Origin: Micromonospora ferruginea
GTDB lineage: Bacteria; Actinomycetota; Actinomycetes; Mycobacteriales; Micromonosporaceae
Reading direction: 5' to 3'
NCBI RefSeq assembly: GCF_013694245.2
Contig: NZ_CP059322.2
Location: forward strand, 1,174,001 to 1,238,000
DNA length: 64,000 nt
The translations under genes were made by a program, and so were the position numbers. Below, piece by piece: positions 41,809-50,856 of this stretch. Under the pieces are notes generated by a model. The model saw nothing but the letters and a program-made list of their open reading frames with translations. It was not told the DNA's origin and did no database searches. How positions within the stretch are numbered: the first letter of the stretch is position 1; each line of letters opens with the position of its first letter.

Positions 41809-43062
41809 TCACCGCGACGGTGGTGCCGGCGTCCCCTGGTCGGTGCGCCCACCTGCGGGCACCGGCTGTTCGTCGGGAACGCGCAGCGCGGCGCGGGCGT
41901 CGAGCAACGCGACGAGGAGCAGCACCGCCGCGGCCGCGACGGAGCCGATCAGCAGGCCGGCGGCGTAGGTCGGCCAGGCGAGCAGGATCAGGCTTCCGAC
42001 GCCGACGAGCCGGCGGGGCGACAGCCGCGCGAAGACGAGCTGCTCCAGCCGTGCGCGTCCCAGCAGGTAGATCAGCGGGCCGCCGAGCACGAAGGCCAGC
42101 CAGACCGGATACGGCCGTCCGAAGGGATGTTCCAGCGCCAGTCCGTAACCCACCGCCACCATCACGATCCCGAAGATCATGACGGTGTGGGTGAACGCCA
42201 CCTTGCGGCCGAAGGCGGCGCGGTCCCGGGCCAGGCGGACCGCCTCGGCGAGCACCTCACCGGACCGGAAGAAGTAGATCCGCCACAGCAGGACCGTGGT
42301 CACGAACGACGCCACCACGACGCAGGTGTGCGACACCTCGGGCGCGCCCTCGCTGGTGTAGGCGACGCCGATCGAGATGACGCCCTCGCCGAGGGCGACC
42401 ATCAGGAACTGCCGGTACCTGTCGCTCAGGTGATCGCCCCCGGTCTCCCAGGCCCCGGCCCGGCCGCGACCGAGTCGGGGAATCGGCCAGCCGAGTCGGG
42501 CCGCGCCGAGATCCACCGCGATGGCGACGGTCCAGAGCACCGTGCGCGTGCCCGGCGGGGTGGTCGCGCCCCACAGCCAGGGGATGGCGCCGAGGCAGTA
42601 CCAGGCGCCGGCACGGAAGTACAGGCGTTGGAGTCCGTGGCCGCCCAGCAGGAGGCCGAAGCCCAGCGTCCGGCCCATCTGCAGCAGGACGTACGACAGC
42701 GCGAAGATCATCCCGCGGGCCCCGAACGCGGCGGGCACGGCCGAGGCCATCATGAAGAGCCCGAAGGCGCTGACCACCACCGCCAGGCGCACCCCGGAGC
42801 GGCGTGGCTCGAAGCGGGCGGTCACGTACGACGTGATGGTCCACGCCCAGGTCAGGGGGAGGAACAGCAGGAGCGTACGGGCGGCCGCCAGCCACCTGTC
42901 GCCCGGCGCGTCGGCCGACAGGCCGGGTACGGCCTGCGCGGCCAGCCGGGTGAGTGCGAACACCACCACCAGGTCGAAGAACAACTCGGCGAACGTCGCC
43001 TGCTGACCGCTGCGCCGGTCCCGCAGCAGCCCGACGCCCGCGCCCGCGTGGTGCGCGCCCAT
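41809..43062 (-). CDS. LtrA family membrane protein
   Basis: A 417-residue LtrA (low temperature requirement A) protein with about ten to twelve membrane spans. It opens with A-T-F-A-E-L-F-F-D-L-V-V-V-F-A-L, the defining LtrA signature, and later has the family block A-L-G-E-G-V-I-S-I-G. The family's function is unclear; in Listeria it is linked to growth in the cold. The C-terminal tail is hydrophilic. It converges with the BTAD gene (15 nt between stops). The 257-bp gap upstream (43063-43319) holds only its promoter region and no supported gene. Confidence 0.85.
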   Translation of the reverse strand: MGAHHAGAGVGLLRDRRSGQQATFAELFFDLVVVFALTRLAAQAVPGLSADAPGDRWLAAARTLLLFLPLTWAWTITSYVTARFEPRRSGVRLAVVVSAFGLFMMASAVPAAFGARGMIFALSYVLLQMGRTLGFGLLLGGHGLQRLYFRAGAWYCLGAIPWLWGATTPPGTRTVLWTVAIAVDLGAARLGWPIPRLGRGRAGAWETGGDHLSDRYRQFLMVALGEGVISIGVAYTSEGAPEVSHTCVVVASFVTTVLLWRIYFFRSGEVLAEAVRLARDRAAFGRKVAFTHTVMIFGIVMVAVGYGLALEHPFGRPYPVWLAFVLGGPLIYLLGRARLEQLVFARLSPRRLVGVGSLILLAWPTYAAGLLIGSVAAAAVLLLVALLDARAALRVPDEQPVPAGGRTDQGTPAPPSR

Positions 43063-43319
43063 GCGCTCATCGAAGCGTACGGCGGGGCGGGCCGGAGCCG
43101 ATCGCGTGATCTGCCGTCCGACCGGCGGGATGATCGATCGCGCCGTGGTGGCCGGCGTGCTACGAAGGAGGTGTGCCCGGCCTGACGAGTTCCGGCGCGC
43201 CGGACGACGGGACGGGCCGCCCGCCGGGCGCGTGCGAGCTGACCGGGGCGGCGCGGCCGAACCCGGACCCGCCCGGTGACGGGCTCGACCGGGACGGTCC
43301 GGCCCCGACGCGCGTGGCG

Positions 43320-44114
43320 CTACGCGCCCGAGGTGCGCCCGTCAGGGTCGCTGGTCGTCAGGGCGGTGGCGATCGCCGCCCACACGTCCGGGTGGGCGAC
43401 CATCCCGCCGTGCGAGCTGTCCACGGTGACGCAGCGGGCGGCGGGGTCCTGGGAGGCGTGCCAGGACACGATGCCGTCGCTGCGGCTGGCGATGGAGGTG
43501 AACGGCAGGCCCGGGGGAGCGGGCGCGAGGACGTCGTCGTGGACCTGCCGGCAGCAGTCGCCGAAGGGGCAGTTGCGGACCCAGTCGCGGCGGCCGAGCC
43601 GGGTCATGGTGGCCATCCACAGGGTGAGCAGGCGGACCGCCAGGTGGATGCCGAACGGGTCGGTCAGCGGGGAGCCGAGCGTGACCAGGGCCCGTACCCG
43701 CTGCGGGTGGCGGACGGCGAGCGCCTTGGCGAACATCCCGCCGCGGCTGTGCCCGACCAGGGTGACCGGGCGGCCGGTCTCGGCGTGGATGCGCAGCAGG
43801 GCGTCCTCGACCACCGCGAGGTCCCGGCTGGAGCAGCGGCGACCGTCGGTGAGCCCGGTCGAGCGGGCGTCCCAGCCGCCGTCGCGCAACCACTGCCGCA
43901 GCAGCGCCACCCGGTCGTCCCCGGCGGCGAAACCGGGCACGACGAGCACCGGCGCGCCCGGCTCGGGCGGTGCCGGCGGAGCGGGACGCGCCATGCGCAG
44001 TGCGGCCAGTTCGCGCGTGATCCGGTGCTCGCGCCAGATCGGCGGGGCCACGCTGCCCGGCAGTCCGAGGTAGTGCAGCGGTCCCCGGAACGGTTGCCAC
44101 ACTCCGGTGCTCAC
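43320..44114 (-). CDS. Alpha/beta-hydrolase (lipase/PGAP1-like)
   Basis: A 264-residue cytosolic hydrolase. V-L-V-V-P-G-F-A is the oxyanion strand, L-V-G-H-S-R-G-G the nucleophile elbow, S-R-S-D-G-I-V the acid turn, and S-S-H-G-G-M the His loop. It resembles small lipases that accept acyl esters. GTG 44114 starts the conserved V-W-Q-P-F region; the frame is open further but through the terminator of the upstream gene. Cys pairs (N-C-P-F-G-D-C-C) before the acid loop are unusual. Confidence 0.75.
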   Translation of the reverse strand: MSTGVWQPFRGPLHYLGLPGSVAPPIWREHRITRELAALRMARPAPPAPPEPGAPVLVVPGFAAGDDRVALLRQWLRDGGWDARSTGLTDGRRCSSRDLAVVEDALLRIHAETGRPVTLVGHSRGGMFAKALAVRHPQRVRALVTLGSPLTDPFGIHLAVRLLTLWMATMTRLGRRDWVRNCPFGDCCRQVHDDVLAPAPPGLPFTSIASRSDGIVSWHASQDPAARCVTVDSSHGGMVAHPDVWAAIATALTTSDPDGRTSGA

Positions 44115-44240
44115 GATGTCACCCGATCTGTCGTCCGTCGGGTCGGCCGGCGACCGCCGGTGACCCGCTCCGCTGGGCGCGGACCGGTTGCCAGTCTGCG
44201 CGTCGCCGCCGGGGTCGCGCGACGGGGCGTCCTCGGGAAC

Positions 44241-44272
44241 GGAGGGCGACCCGTGGGTGCGGGCCGCCCTCC
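44241..44272 (-). terminator. Hairpin after the von Willebrand D-type gene
   Basis: GGAGGGCG (44241-44248) pairs with CGCCCTCC (44265-44272). It lies just past the stop of the minus-strand gene ending at 44282. Confidence 0.45.
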
Positions 44273-44281
44273 GCGTCGCCG

Positions 44282-46114
44282 CTACCGGTTGCCGTTGACG
44301 ACCGGTGGGACCAGGCCGACGTACGTCAGGGCGGCTCGGCCGCCGACCACCGCGACGTCGAGCGCGCAGGCGTCGAGCCACTCCTGGCGGACCTTGTACT
44401 GCAGGCAGGTGGCCTCCGCCCGCTTGCGGAGGTCCTCGCCGAGGTCGCGGGCGAAGAACGGCGCGGACGGGTTGCCCGAGGCGACCGCGCCGCAGGGGGC
44501 CAGCAGGGTCCGGGTCGGGGTGACCCGCCAACTGGCGCCGAAGCGCTGGTAGAGATCGTCGAAGGTGAGCGGGACGGCGAACTGGGTGCCGTCCTTGGCG
44601 GCGAGGCGCTTGGGATCGCCGTCGGGGTTGCCGAGCAGGCCGACCACCGGGGTCGGGTAGGTGCCGAGGCCGACCGACACGTCGATGTAGCCGCTGTTGA
44701 CCGTCACTCGGATGCTGTTGCCGCCGGCGTCGGTGACCACGTAGACGTTGCCGATCCGGTGGATGTCCACGCCGGAGGGCAGGTGCAGGGCGCCGTCGGA
44801 CGGAAGGTCCCTGGTCCGGCCGTCCACCACGAGGCTCTTGCCGTCGCACAGGGCCACCTTGGTGCTGCCCATCCGCGCGGCGACCGAGCGGTCGACCGAG
44901 GCGTTGGGCCAGGTCGGCGCGCCGGACGCCTTGCGGGTCTGCACCTCGAAGCCGCTGCCGGCCTGCGCCTCGACGAAGTCGCCGGAGGCCTGGAAGTCGT
45001 ACAGCAGGCCGGCGAACGTGTGCTGGTGGGTGTCGCCGATGACGGAGGCCGCCGCGCAGTTGGTCGCCGCGCCGCCGGCGGTGTTCTCCACGAAGACGAC
45101 CGCCGGGCCGGGCGCGGTGGCGGCCGGCGCGGGTGAGCCGAAGTTGAGGTTGTTGGTCTCGCCGGTGAAGCCCTGGGCCGCGCAGATGGGCGCCGCGGTG
45201 CCCCCGTAGGTGATCCTCGTGCGGACGTTGAGCGACGCGCCGGCGTTGAAGGTGGCCGCGCCCCCGCCGTCGGCGTTGCCGCCGTAGCCGAACACGTTGA
45301 ACTCCGACGTGGTCCAGCCGGCCGCCGCGTTGACCGAATTGGAGCCCGCCGCGGTGTAGGCGGTCGCACCGACGAACAGGGTGGCGCTGTCACTGGTCGC
45401 GCTGACCGTGCCGGTCAGCCGCAGCGCGCCCAGGTTGGTGATCGGCTGGTTGGGTACGGCGGTCGCACCGGGGCTGTTGCGGTAGCAGTAGATGTCCGGG
45501 TCGCCGGTGAACGAGAACTGGGTCCAGCCGCCGGCCGGGCAGGCCGCGTTGTACTGCAGCAGCCAGTACTGGATGAACACCTGGCCGCTGGAGCCGTTGT
45601 TGGCGTAGACGAACTGCTCCCAGCCCCGGCACCCGAGGTTGGGCGATCCGGCGCAGGCCGTGCTGGTGAAGAAGTCGGTGTTGATCTGGAGGGTGTAGGC
45701 GTCGGCGACGGGCGGCCCGGCGTTGGCGATGGGCGAGCTCTCGCTCGTCACGTTGACGATGTTCTCGAACGTGCCGGACGACTCGGAGATGAATCCGCTC
45801 GGCGCCTGGGCGGAGATGTCGTTGCCGTTGCCCACCACCAGCGGTCGGATGCTGCGCTTGGGGGTCATCGGGATCGCCGGTGCGGTGACGCAGTCGGACT
45901 TCTGCCAGGCCAGTCGGGGGTAGTCGGCGGTGAAGCACCCCTTCGCCGACGGGTGCGGGACGTTCGTGATCTCCGCCTGCCATGCCCTGAGATTCGTGGG
46001 GGAGGGCGCCGCGTACGCCGTCGCGGCCGAGCCGCCCACCGCGATCAGCACCGCCAGCGTCGTGACGCCGGTCAACCTGCGGGTCGCCCCGCGTGTTCGT
46101 GCGAAAAGCCCCAT
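44282..46114 (-). CDS. Secreted protein with von Willebrand factor D-like domain
   Basis: A 610-residue exported protein. The signal peptide covers about 1-36 (ends A-T-A-Y-A-A-P). The first 330 residues are Asn/Ser/Gly-rich with paired Cys and Trp, suggesting a beta-sandwich. From about 350 a vWD-like unit starts: G-D-T-H-Q-H-T-F-A-G-L-L-Y-D-F-Q-A-S-G-D-F, then G-L-L-G-N-P-D-G-D and C-G-A-V. Bacterial vWD proteins are adhesive or surface-binding. RBS and start at ATG 46114 fit the signal peptide. No close enzymatic family is recognised; it could bind carbohydrate or matrix alongside the neighbouring glycanases. Confidence 0.7.
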   Translation of the reverse strand: MGLFARTRGATRRLTGVTTLAVLIAVGGSAATAYAAPSPTNLRAWQAEITNVPHPSAKGCFTADYPRLAWQKSDCVTAPAIPMTPKRSIRPLVVGNGNDISAQAPSGFISESSGTFENIVNVTSESSPIANAGPPVADAYTLQINTDFFTSTACAGSPNLGCRGWEQFVYANNGSSGQVFIQYWLLQYNAACPAGGWTQFSFTGDPDIYCYRNSPGATAVPNQPITNLGALRLTGTVSATSDSATLFVGATAYTAAGSNSVNAAAGWTTSEFNVFGYGGNADGGGAATFNAGASLNVRTRITYGGTAAPICAAQGFTGETNNLNFGSPAPAATAPGPAVVFVENTAGGAATNCAAASVIGDTHQHTFAGLLYDFQASGDFVEAQAGSGFEVQTRKASGAPTWPNASVDRSVAARMGSTKVALCDGKSLVVDGRTRDLPSDGALHLPSGVDIHRIGNVYVVTDAGGNSIRVTVNSGYIDVSVGLGTYPTPVVGLLGNPDGDPKRLAAKDGTQFAVPLTFDDLYQRFGASWRVTPTRTLLAPCGAVASGNPSAPFFARDLGEDLRKRAEATCLQYKVRQEWLDACALDVAVVGGRAALTYVGLVPPVVNGNR

Positions 46115-46189
46115 CGCCGATCCCTTCGCCAGCCGGCAGTGACGTCGCCGGACACGAGAAGGCAACCATCGACGGAAGTCTGTATACGC

Positions 46190-46211
46190 GTTGTGACGAT
46201 GTTGTGACAGG
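46190..46211 (-). promoter_or_regulatory. 11-bp tandem direct repeat upstream of the vWD-type gene
   Basis: GTTGTGAC occurs at 46190-46197 and again at 46201-46208, an 11-bp step (GTCACAAC on the coding strand). The spacing recalls PhoP/AfsR-type direct-repeat operators, though the sequence is not the standard PHO box. It lies about 80 nt before the start. Confidence 0.4.
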
Positions 46212-46362
46212 CAGGAAATGTTCACTGCGATGATCGCTCCGGATGCTGTCGCCTGACCGCCAGTGTCCGGGCACGGACAGTGTCCGCGACGCGACGTCCG
46301 GGCCGGTCGATGATGGGTCGGTCGACAGCGCGCGTCGTCAGCGGGCCACGGGTGGCCCCACG

Positions 46363-46395
46363 GGGGCGCGGGGCGGTCGGTCCGCCCCGCGCCCC
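46363..46395 (-). terminator. 14-bp perfect hairpin after the GH16 gene
   Basis: GGGGCGCGGGGCGG (46363-46376) pairs exactly with 46382-46395 across a 5-nt loop, 5 nt past the stop of the gene ending at 46401. Confidence 0.65.
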
Positions 46396-46400
46396 GCGCG

Positions 46401-48548
46401 TCACCGGTACACGCGCACGTAGTCGACGAGCATTCGCGCCGGGAACGGCGTCGACGCGTCCGGCGGGCCCGGCCAGTCACCGCCGACGGCCAGGTTGAGG
46501 ATCAGGTAGAAGGGATGATCGAACACCCACGGGCCGCGGGTCGTCTCCACCGTGTCCTTGCTGGCGTAGAACACCTGCGTGCCGTCGACGAGGAAGCGCA
46601 TGCCCCGGCTGTCCCACTCGACGGCGTAGACGTGGAAGTCGGCGGACAGGTCGACGGGCCAGACGTGCTCCTGGCCGTAGCCGCCCCCGCCGTTGTAGGC
46701 GGGCGCGTGCAGGGTGGTGTAGCTGCGGTAGGTGTCACGGCCGAGGATCTCCATGATGTCGATCTCGCCGTTGTACGGCCACGGCCGGCCGGTGAGGAAG
46801 TCACCGCCCATCATCCAGAACGCCGGCCAGAGGCCGTTGCCCTTGGGCACTTTGATCCGCGACTCGATCCGGCCGTACTGCACCTGGAACTTCGTGCCGG
46901 TGTTCATCCGGTGCGAGGTGTAGGCGCGCCCGCCGGCGTTCTCCCGACGGGCCTCCATCACGAGTTGGCCGGCGCCGTTCATCGCCGCGTTGGCGTTGTC
47001 GGTGTAGTACTGCGACTCGTTGTTCTGACCGGTGCCCGGGTCGACCGTCCACTTCGCGGCGTCCGGGCGGGTGCCGGCCGGACCGTCGAACTCGTCGGCG
47101 AAGACGAGGGTGGTGGCCGGGAACGTCGGGTCGGCGGGCCGGGCCGGGGGAGCGGTCGGTGCGCCCCCGGTGCCGTACACCTGGAATTCCCACAGCGAGT
47201 ATCCGTACCCGTTGCTGCGGGCGGTGCCGTACATCCGCACGTACCGGCCGGTGCCGGTGACGGTGAGATCCTGCCGGAAGCCCGGATTGCTCGTGGTGCG
47301 GTAGATCGTGGTCCAGGTGGTCGCGTCCGTCGAGGTCTGGAGCTGGTACGCGGTGGCGTAGGCCGCGTCCCACTGGAGGACCACCCGGTGCACGGTCGCG
47401 GTGGCCCCGAGGTCGACGTAGATCCAACCCGGGTCCACCCAGCCGGTGGTGGCGCTCGTCGCCCACCGTGAGGCCGGGTCCAGGTCGAACGCCCGCGCCG
47501 GCGAGCACTGCCAGCAGGCGCCGTCGTCCTGGTAGGAGGACGCGACGGCCGGCTTGCCGTAGGACAGCAGCACGTCGCCGCCGGACGGTGGCGGCGTCGT
47601 CGGCGCCGGTGTCGTCGGGGTCGCTCCCGTGGTGCGGACCGCGACTTCCCAGAGCGAGTAGCCGTACGCCGTGGCCCGCGCGGTGCCGAGGACCCGCAGG
47701 TAGCGGCCCGACCCGGGCACGGTGAGCTGTTGGCTGCCACCGGCGCCGGTGGTGGTGGCGTAGACGGTGGTCCAGGCGGCCCCGTCGGCGGAGAGCTGGA
47801 TCTGGTACGCCGTCGCGTAGGCCGCCTCCCAGGTGAGGTCGACCCGGCAGACGGCGCGCACGGCGCCGAGGTCGACGCGCAGCCACTGCGGGTCGGCGGC
47901 GGCGCTGGACCAGCGGGTGCCGGGATTGCCGTCCACCGCCGCCGAGGCGGGCAGCGCGGCGTTCTCGGTCGACGAGGCGGTGGCCGGGCGGCTCAGCGCG
48001 GCGTTGCCGGTGGTGTCGCATCCGGTGGCGGTGCTCGTGCCGTACACCTGGAACTCCCAGAGCGACACCCCGTAGGCGGTCCCCCGGGCGGTGGTGACGA
48101 CCCGCACGTGTCGTCCCGTGCCGGCGACGGCGAGCGTGTCGACGCCGCCGTCGCCGCCGGTGACGGCGCGCAGCGTCGTCCAGGTGGCGCCGTCGGTGGA
48201 GGCCTGGACCTGGTAGGCGGTGGCGTAGGCGGCCTCCCAGGTGAGCACCACCTGGCTGACGGTGGCGGCGGTGCCGAGGTCGACGCTGAGCCACTGGGGG
48301 TCGGCGGCCGCGCTGGACCAGCGGGTGCCGGGGTCGCCGTCCACCGCTGCCGAGGCGGGGAAGGCGGCGCTCTGCGTGGACGAGGCGGTGACGGGTCGGC
48401 CCTGGGAGAGCAGCGGATCGGCGCCCTGGGCCGGACCGGCGGCGAGGCCGGTCAGGGTGGCGATCAGCGTCGCCGCGAGGACGGCGGCGACGAGGCGGCG
48501 ACGGGTACGCGACGGCGGGTCGACGGTGCGGACGAGGTGGTGGTTCAT
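46401..48548 (-). CDS. Secreted GH16 beta-glucanase with three discoidin (F5/8C) domains
   Basis: A 715-residue secreted enzyme. The signal peptide ends near A-Q-G-A (about 43). Three F5/8 type C/CBM32-like modules (about 45-170, 178-310, 325-455) share A-V-D-G-[DN]-P-G-T-R-W-S-S and W-[ED]-A-A-Y-A-T-A-Y-Q. The C-terminal GH16 domain (about 465-715) has the catalytic G-E595-I-D-I-M-E600 and W-P-A-F-W-M-M. The active-site form is that of beta-1,3-glucanases (laminarinases). It should hydrolyse beta-1,3-glucan outside the cell. It is divergent from GH43 with a LacI-like operator between. Confidence 0.88.
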   Translation of the reverse strand: MNHHLVRTVDPPSRTRRRLVAAVLAATLIATLTGLAAGPAQGADPLLSQGRPVTASSTQSAAFPASAAVDGDPGTRWSSAAADPQWLSVDLGTAATVSQVVLTWEAAYATAYQVQASTDGATWTTLRAVTGGDGGVDTLAVAGTGRHVRVVTTARGTAYGVSLWEFQVYGTSTATGCDTTGNAALSRPATASSTENAALPASAAVDGNPGTRWSSAAADPQWLRVDLGAVRAVCRVDLTWEAAYATAYQIQLSADGAAWTTVYATTTGAGGSQQLTVPGSGRYLRVLGTARATAYGYSLWEVAVRTTGATPTTPAPTTPPPSGGDVLLSYGKPAVASSYQDDGACWQCSPARAFDLDPASRWATSATTGWVDPGWIYVDLGATATVHRVVLQWDAAYATAYQLQTSTDATTWTTIYRTTSNPGFRQDLTVTGTGRYVRMYGTARSNGYGYSLWEFQVYGTGGAPTAPPARPADPTFPATTLVFADEFDGPAGTRPDAAKWTVDPGTGQNNESQYYTDNANAAMNGAGQLVMEARRENAGGRAYTSHRMNTGTKFQVQYGRIESRIKVPKGNGLWPAFWMMGGDFLTGRPWPYNGEIDIMEILGRDTYRSYTTLHAPAYNGGGGYGQEHVWPVDLSADFHVYAVEWDSRGMRFLVDGTQVFYASKDTVETTRGPWVFDHPFYLILNLAVGGDWPGPPDASTPFPARMLVDYVRVYR

Positions 48549-48610
48549 GGGCGTCTCCAGGAGCGGGCGGTGGCCGGAGAATGGTTCGCCGATCGGCCGT
48601 GACCAGCGAT

Positions 48611-48624
48611 GGAGAGCGCTCCCT
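48611..48624. promoter_or_regulatory. LacI/CebR-like operator between GH16 and GH43 genes
   Basis: GGAGAGCGCTCCCT matches 11 of 14 positions of the CebR-type box TGGGAGCGCTCCCA and keeps the central GAGCGCTC palindrome. It lies 62 nt before the GH16 start and 105 nt before the GH43 start. No LacI gene is in the window. Confidence 0.55.
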
Positions 48625-48729
48625 GGCGACCAGGGTCGGCGCGGGACGGGCGCATGTCAAGGAAATCCGTCGGTTCCGGAACCACATCGCCCCGCGCCAG
48701 CGCATCGACATCTGTGGTTGCATTGGGGT

Positions 48730-50046
48730 ATGCGACGTCCCCTCGCCCGACTCCTGGCCGCGCTCGTCGCCGCCTCGTGCGTCCTGGTCGCCGCGCCCGC
48801 CGGCGCGGCGACCAGGACGCCGACTCTGGCGCTCGGCACCGACTTCCCGGATCCCGACATCCTCAAGGCCGGCGACACCTATCACGCCTACTCGACCAAC
48901 AACGGCAACGGCAACGTGCCGGTGGCCACCGCGTCGGCCCTCACCGGCCCGTGGACCCGGCGCGCCGACGCGCTGCCGGTGCTCGGGGCCTGGGCCTCGG
49001 GCGGCCTCACCTGGGCGCCGGACGTGTCCCGCCGGGGCGACGGGACCTACCTGCTCTACTACACCGCGCGCAGCCGGTCCGCCGGCCGTCAATGCATCGG
49101 CGCGGCGACCTCAACCTCGCCGCTGGGTCCCTTCACGCCGGTCGGGTCCGGCCCGCTGGTGTGCGACCCGGCCGAGGGCGGTGACATCGACCCGTCGAGC
49201 TTCGTCGACACCGACGGGCGGCGATACCTGCTCTACAAGGACGACGGCAACGCCGTCGGGCAGCCGACGAGCCTGTGGGCGCAGGCGGTCGCCGCCGACG
49301 GAGTGACGCTTCAGGGCGGGCGGATCGAGTTGCTGCGCAGCGGTCGGGCGGAGGAGGCCGGCGTCGTCGAGGCGCCCGTGCTGACCCGGGTGGGCTCGCA
49401 TTATGTGCTCTTCTACTCCCTCGGCGGATACGGCGGTGACGGCTATCAGACCAGCTACGCCAGCGCCACGTCGCTGGCCGGCCCCTACACCAAGGCGTAC
49501 CGGTCCCTGCTGACCACCGCCAGCTTCGACGGGGCCGTGCGGGGGCCGGGCGGCGCCGACGTGGTGCGCGAGGCAGGCGGGGACCGGCTGGTCTTCCACG
49601 GATGGCTGAACAACTACTCCGCGCGCGGCATGTACGTCGCCGACCTCGGCTGGGCCGGGGACAACCCGGTCGTGCGCGGCAGCCGGGTCCGCTACGAGGC
49701 CGAGCGGGGCACGCTCCACCACTGCGCCGTCCGCAGCACCACGACCGCCTCGCAGGGACAGGTGGCGGCCTACCTCGACTATGCCGACAGCTGGGTCGAG
49801 GTCGGCGTCTTCGCGCCGCGCGCCGGCGGCTACACCGCCTACGTCGGCTACTCCGCCGGCTACGGCGACGCGGAACACACGCTGACCGTCAACGGCGGCG
49901 CCGGCCAGGTGGTCGCGTACCCGAACACCGGGTGGGAGACGTGGCGGCAGGCCCGCGCGGACGTGGTGTTGAACGCCGGCTGGAACACGCTGCGCCTGAC
50001 CCGGCGGAGCCGCTGGGCGGAACTCGACTACCTGGAGATCGCCTGA
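48730..50046 (+). CDS. Secreted GH43-type glycosidase with C-terminal CBM35/CBM6-like module
   Basis: A 438-residue secreted protein. The signal peptide (about 1-26) ends A-G-A-A. The five-bladed propeller has F-P-D-P-D-I (base Asp), W-A-P-D-V, D-P-S-S-F-V-D-T-D-G and V-V-E-A-P-V (acid Glu), the GH43 pattern. From about 305 a carbohydrate-binding module starts with V-R-Y-E-A-E and ends W-A-E-L-D-Y-L-E-I. Substrates in the family are arabinan, xylan or galactan side chains. ATG 48730 lacks a Shine-Dalgarno. It is divergent from GH16 and probably co-regulated through the intergenic operator. Confidence 0.85.
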   Translation: MRRPLARLLAALVAASCVLVAAPAGAATRTPTLALGTDFPDPDILKAGDTYHAYSTNNGNGNVPVATASALTGPWTRRADALPVLGAWASGGLTWAPDVSRRGDGTYLLYYTARSRSAGRQCIGAATSTSPLGPFTPVGSGPLVCDPAEGGDIDPSSFVDTDGRRYLLYKDDGNAVGQPTSLWAQAVAADGVTLQGGRIELLRSGRAEEAGVVEAPVLTRVGSHYVLFYSLGGYGGDGYQTSYASATSLAGPYTKAYRSLLTTASFDGAVRGPGGADVVREAGGDRLVFHGWLNNYSARGMYVADLGWAGDNPVVRGSRVRYEAERGTLHHCAVRSTTTASQGQVAAYLDYADSWVEVGVFAPRAGGYTAYVGYSAGYGDAEHTLTVNGGAGQVVAYPNTGWETWRQARADVVLNAGWNTLRLTRRSRWAELDYLEIA

Positions 50047-50214
50047 CCACGGTTGGCGGCCTGGCCGCTCCCCCTGCGTCAGGACTCCACCGCACGGCCC
50101 GGCGCGCCGCGAGCGTGAGCGCGCCGGCTGACGGAACGGTCGCTGGCTGAGAATCTGGAGGCGATCTCGGGAAGGCCCGAGCCATTCGCGGGACAGGTGC
50201 TGCAGCGGGCGGGG

Positions 50215-50700
50215 TCAGTCGTCTCCGTCGTCTCCGTCGTCGCTGTCGTCGTCATCGTCGTCGAGGTCGAGGTCGAAGCCATGGCGGCGGTGGCGGCGGC
50301 TACGGCGCTTGCGGGCCAGGGCGTGCAGACCGAGGAACAGAATCGGTGGCGCCAGGAACGCCATCATGAGTTCGGTGTCGCCCACCGGCGCGGTGAAGGC
50401 GAAATTGCCCAGTTGGTGAACGGCCGAGGTCGGGGTGTTCGACCCGGCGGTCAGGTGGTCGACGGTCTTTCCGTAGATCGTGCCGGTCGCGTCCCCCTGC
50501 GCGGTGGTCCACGTGACGTCGCATCGTTGCGGGATTCCGGCGAGCGGGGCGAAGCCGATCGCACCGTCGCAGGCGGCCGGGTCGACGACCGTGACGGCCG
50601 AGACCTTGGGTCCCGCGACCGACGCGACGAGCGGCAGGGTGACCGAGAACCCCAGTAGCACGCTGTAGAGGACGAGAAGAAGTCCGACGATCTTTCGCAT
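50215..50700 (-). CDS. Small membrane protein with poly-acidic C-terminal tail
   Basis: A 161-residue protein of unknown function. There are two membrane segments (about 6-29 and 111-128) flanking an extracellular loop with two Cys (A-A-C-D, Q-R-C-D), a basic stretch R-K-R-R-S-R-R-H-R-R after the second, and a D-L-D-L-D-D-D-D-D-D-S-D-D-G tail. The loop Cys may form a disulphide. The acidic tail faces the cytosol if the first segment is a signal anchor. It lies between the GH43 and GH87 genes, but no link to glycan metabolism is visible. Confidence 0.65.
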   Translation of the reverse strand: MRKIVGLLLVLYSVLLGFSVTLPLVASVAGPKVSAVTVVDPAACDGAIGFAPLAGIPQRCDVTWTTAQGDATGTIYGKTVDHLTAGSNTPTSAVHQLGNFAFTAPVGDTELMMAFLAPPILFLGLHALARKRRSRRHRRHGFDLDLDDDDDDSDDGDDGDD

Positions 50701-50791
50701 GGCCGGGACCGTAGCGAAGACGGTCAACGTACCGCGCGACGTTCGTGCCGATCTCACCGGCGAGGTCAGGTGATGGCCGCGCGGGACGCAC

Positions 50792-50825
50792 GGTGGTCCG
50801 GGCGCCGACCGGCACCCGGACCACC
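50792..50825 (-). terminator. Hairpin after the GH87 gene
   Basis: GGTGGTCCGGG (50792-50802) pairs with CCCGGACCACC (50815-50825). It lies 31 nt past the stop of the gene ending at 50857. Confidence 0.55.
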
Positions 50826-50856
50826 GCGTCGCCCGTCTCGCCGGGCGGGGCCGGGA

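Noticed and set aside
43164..43175. Strong AAGGAGGT sequence with GTG codons beside it, opening a 459-codon frame
   Set aside because: The GTG lies only 1-2 nt from the Shine-Dalgarno-like sequence, and the frame runs antisense through the alpha/beta-hydrolase gene with no domain.
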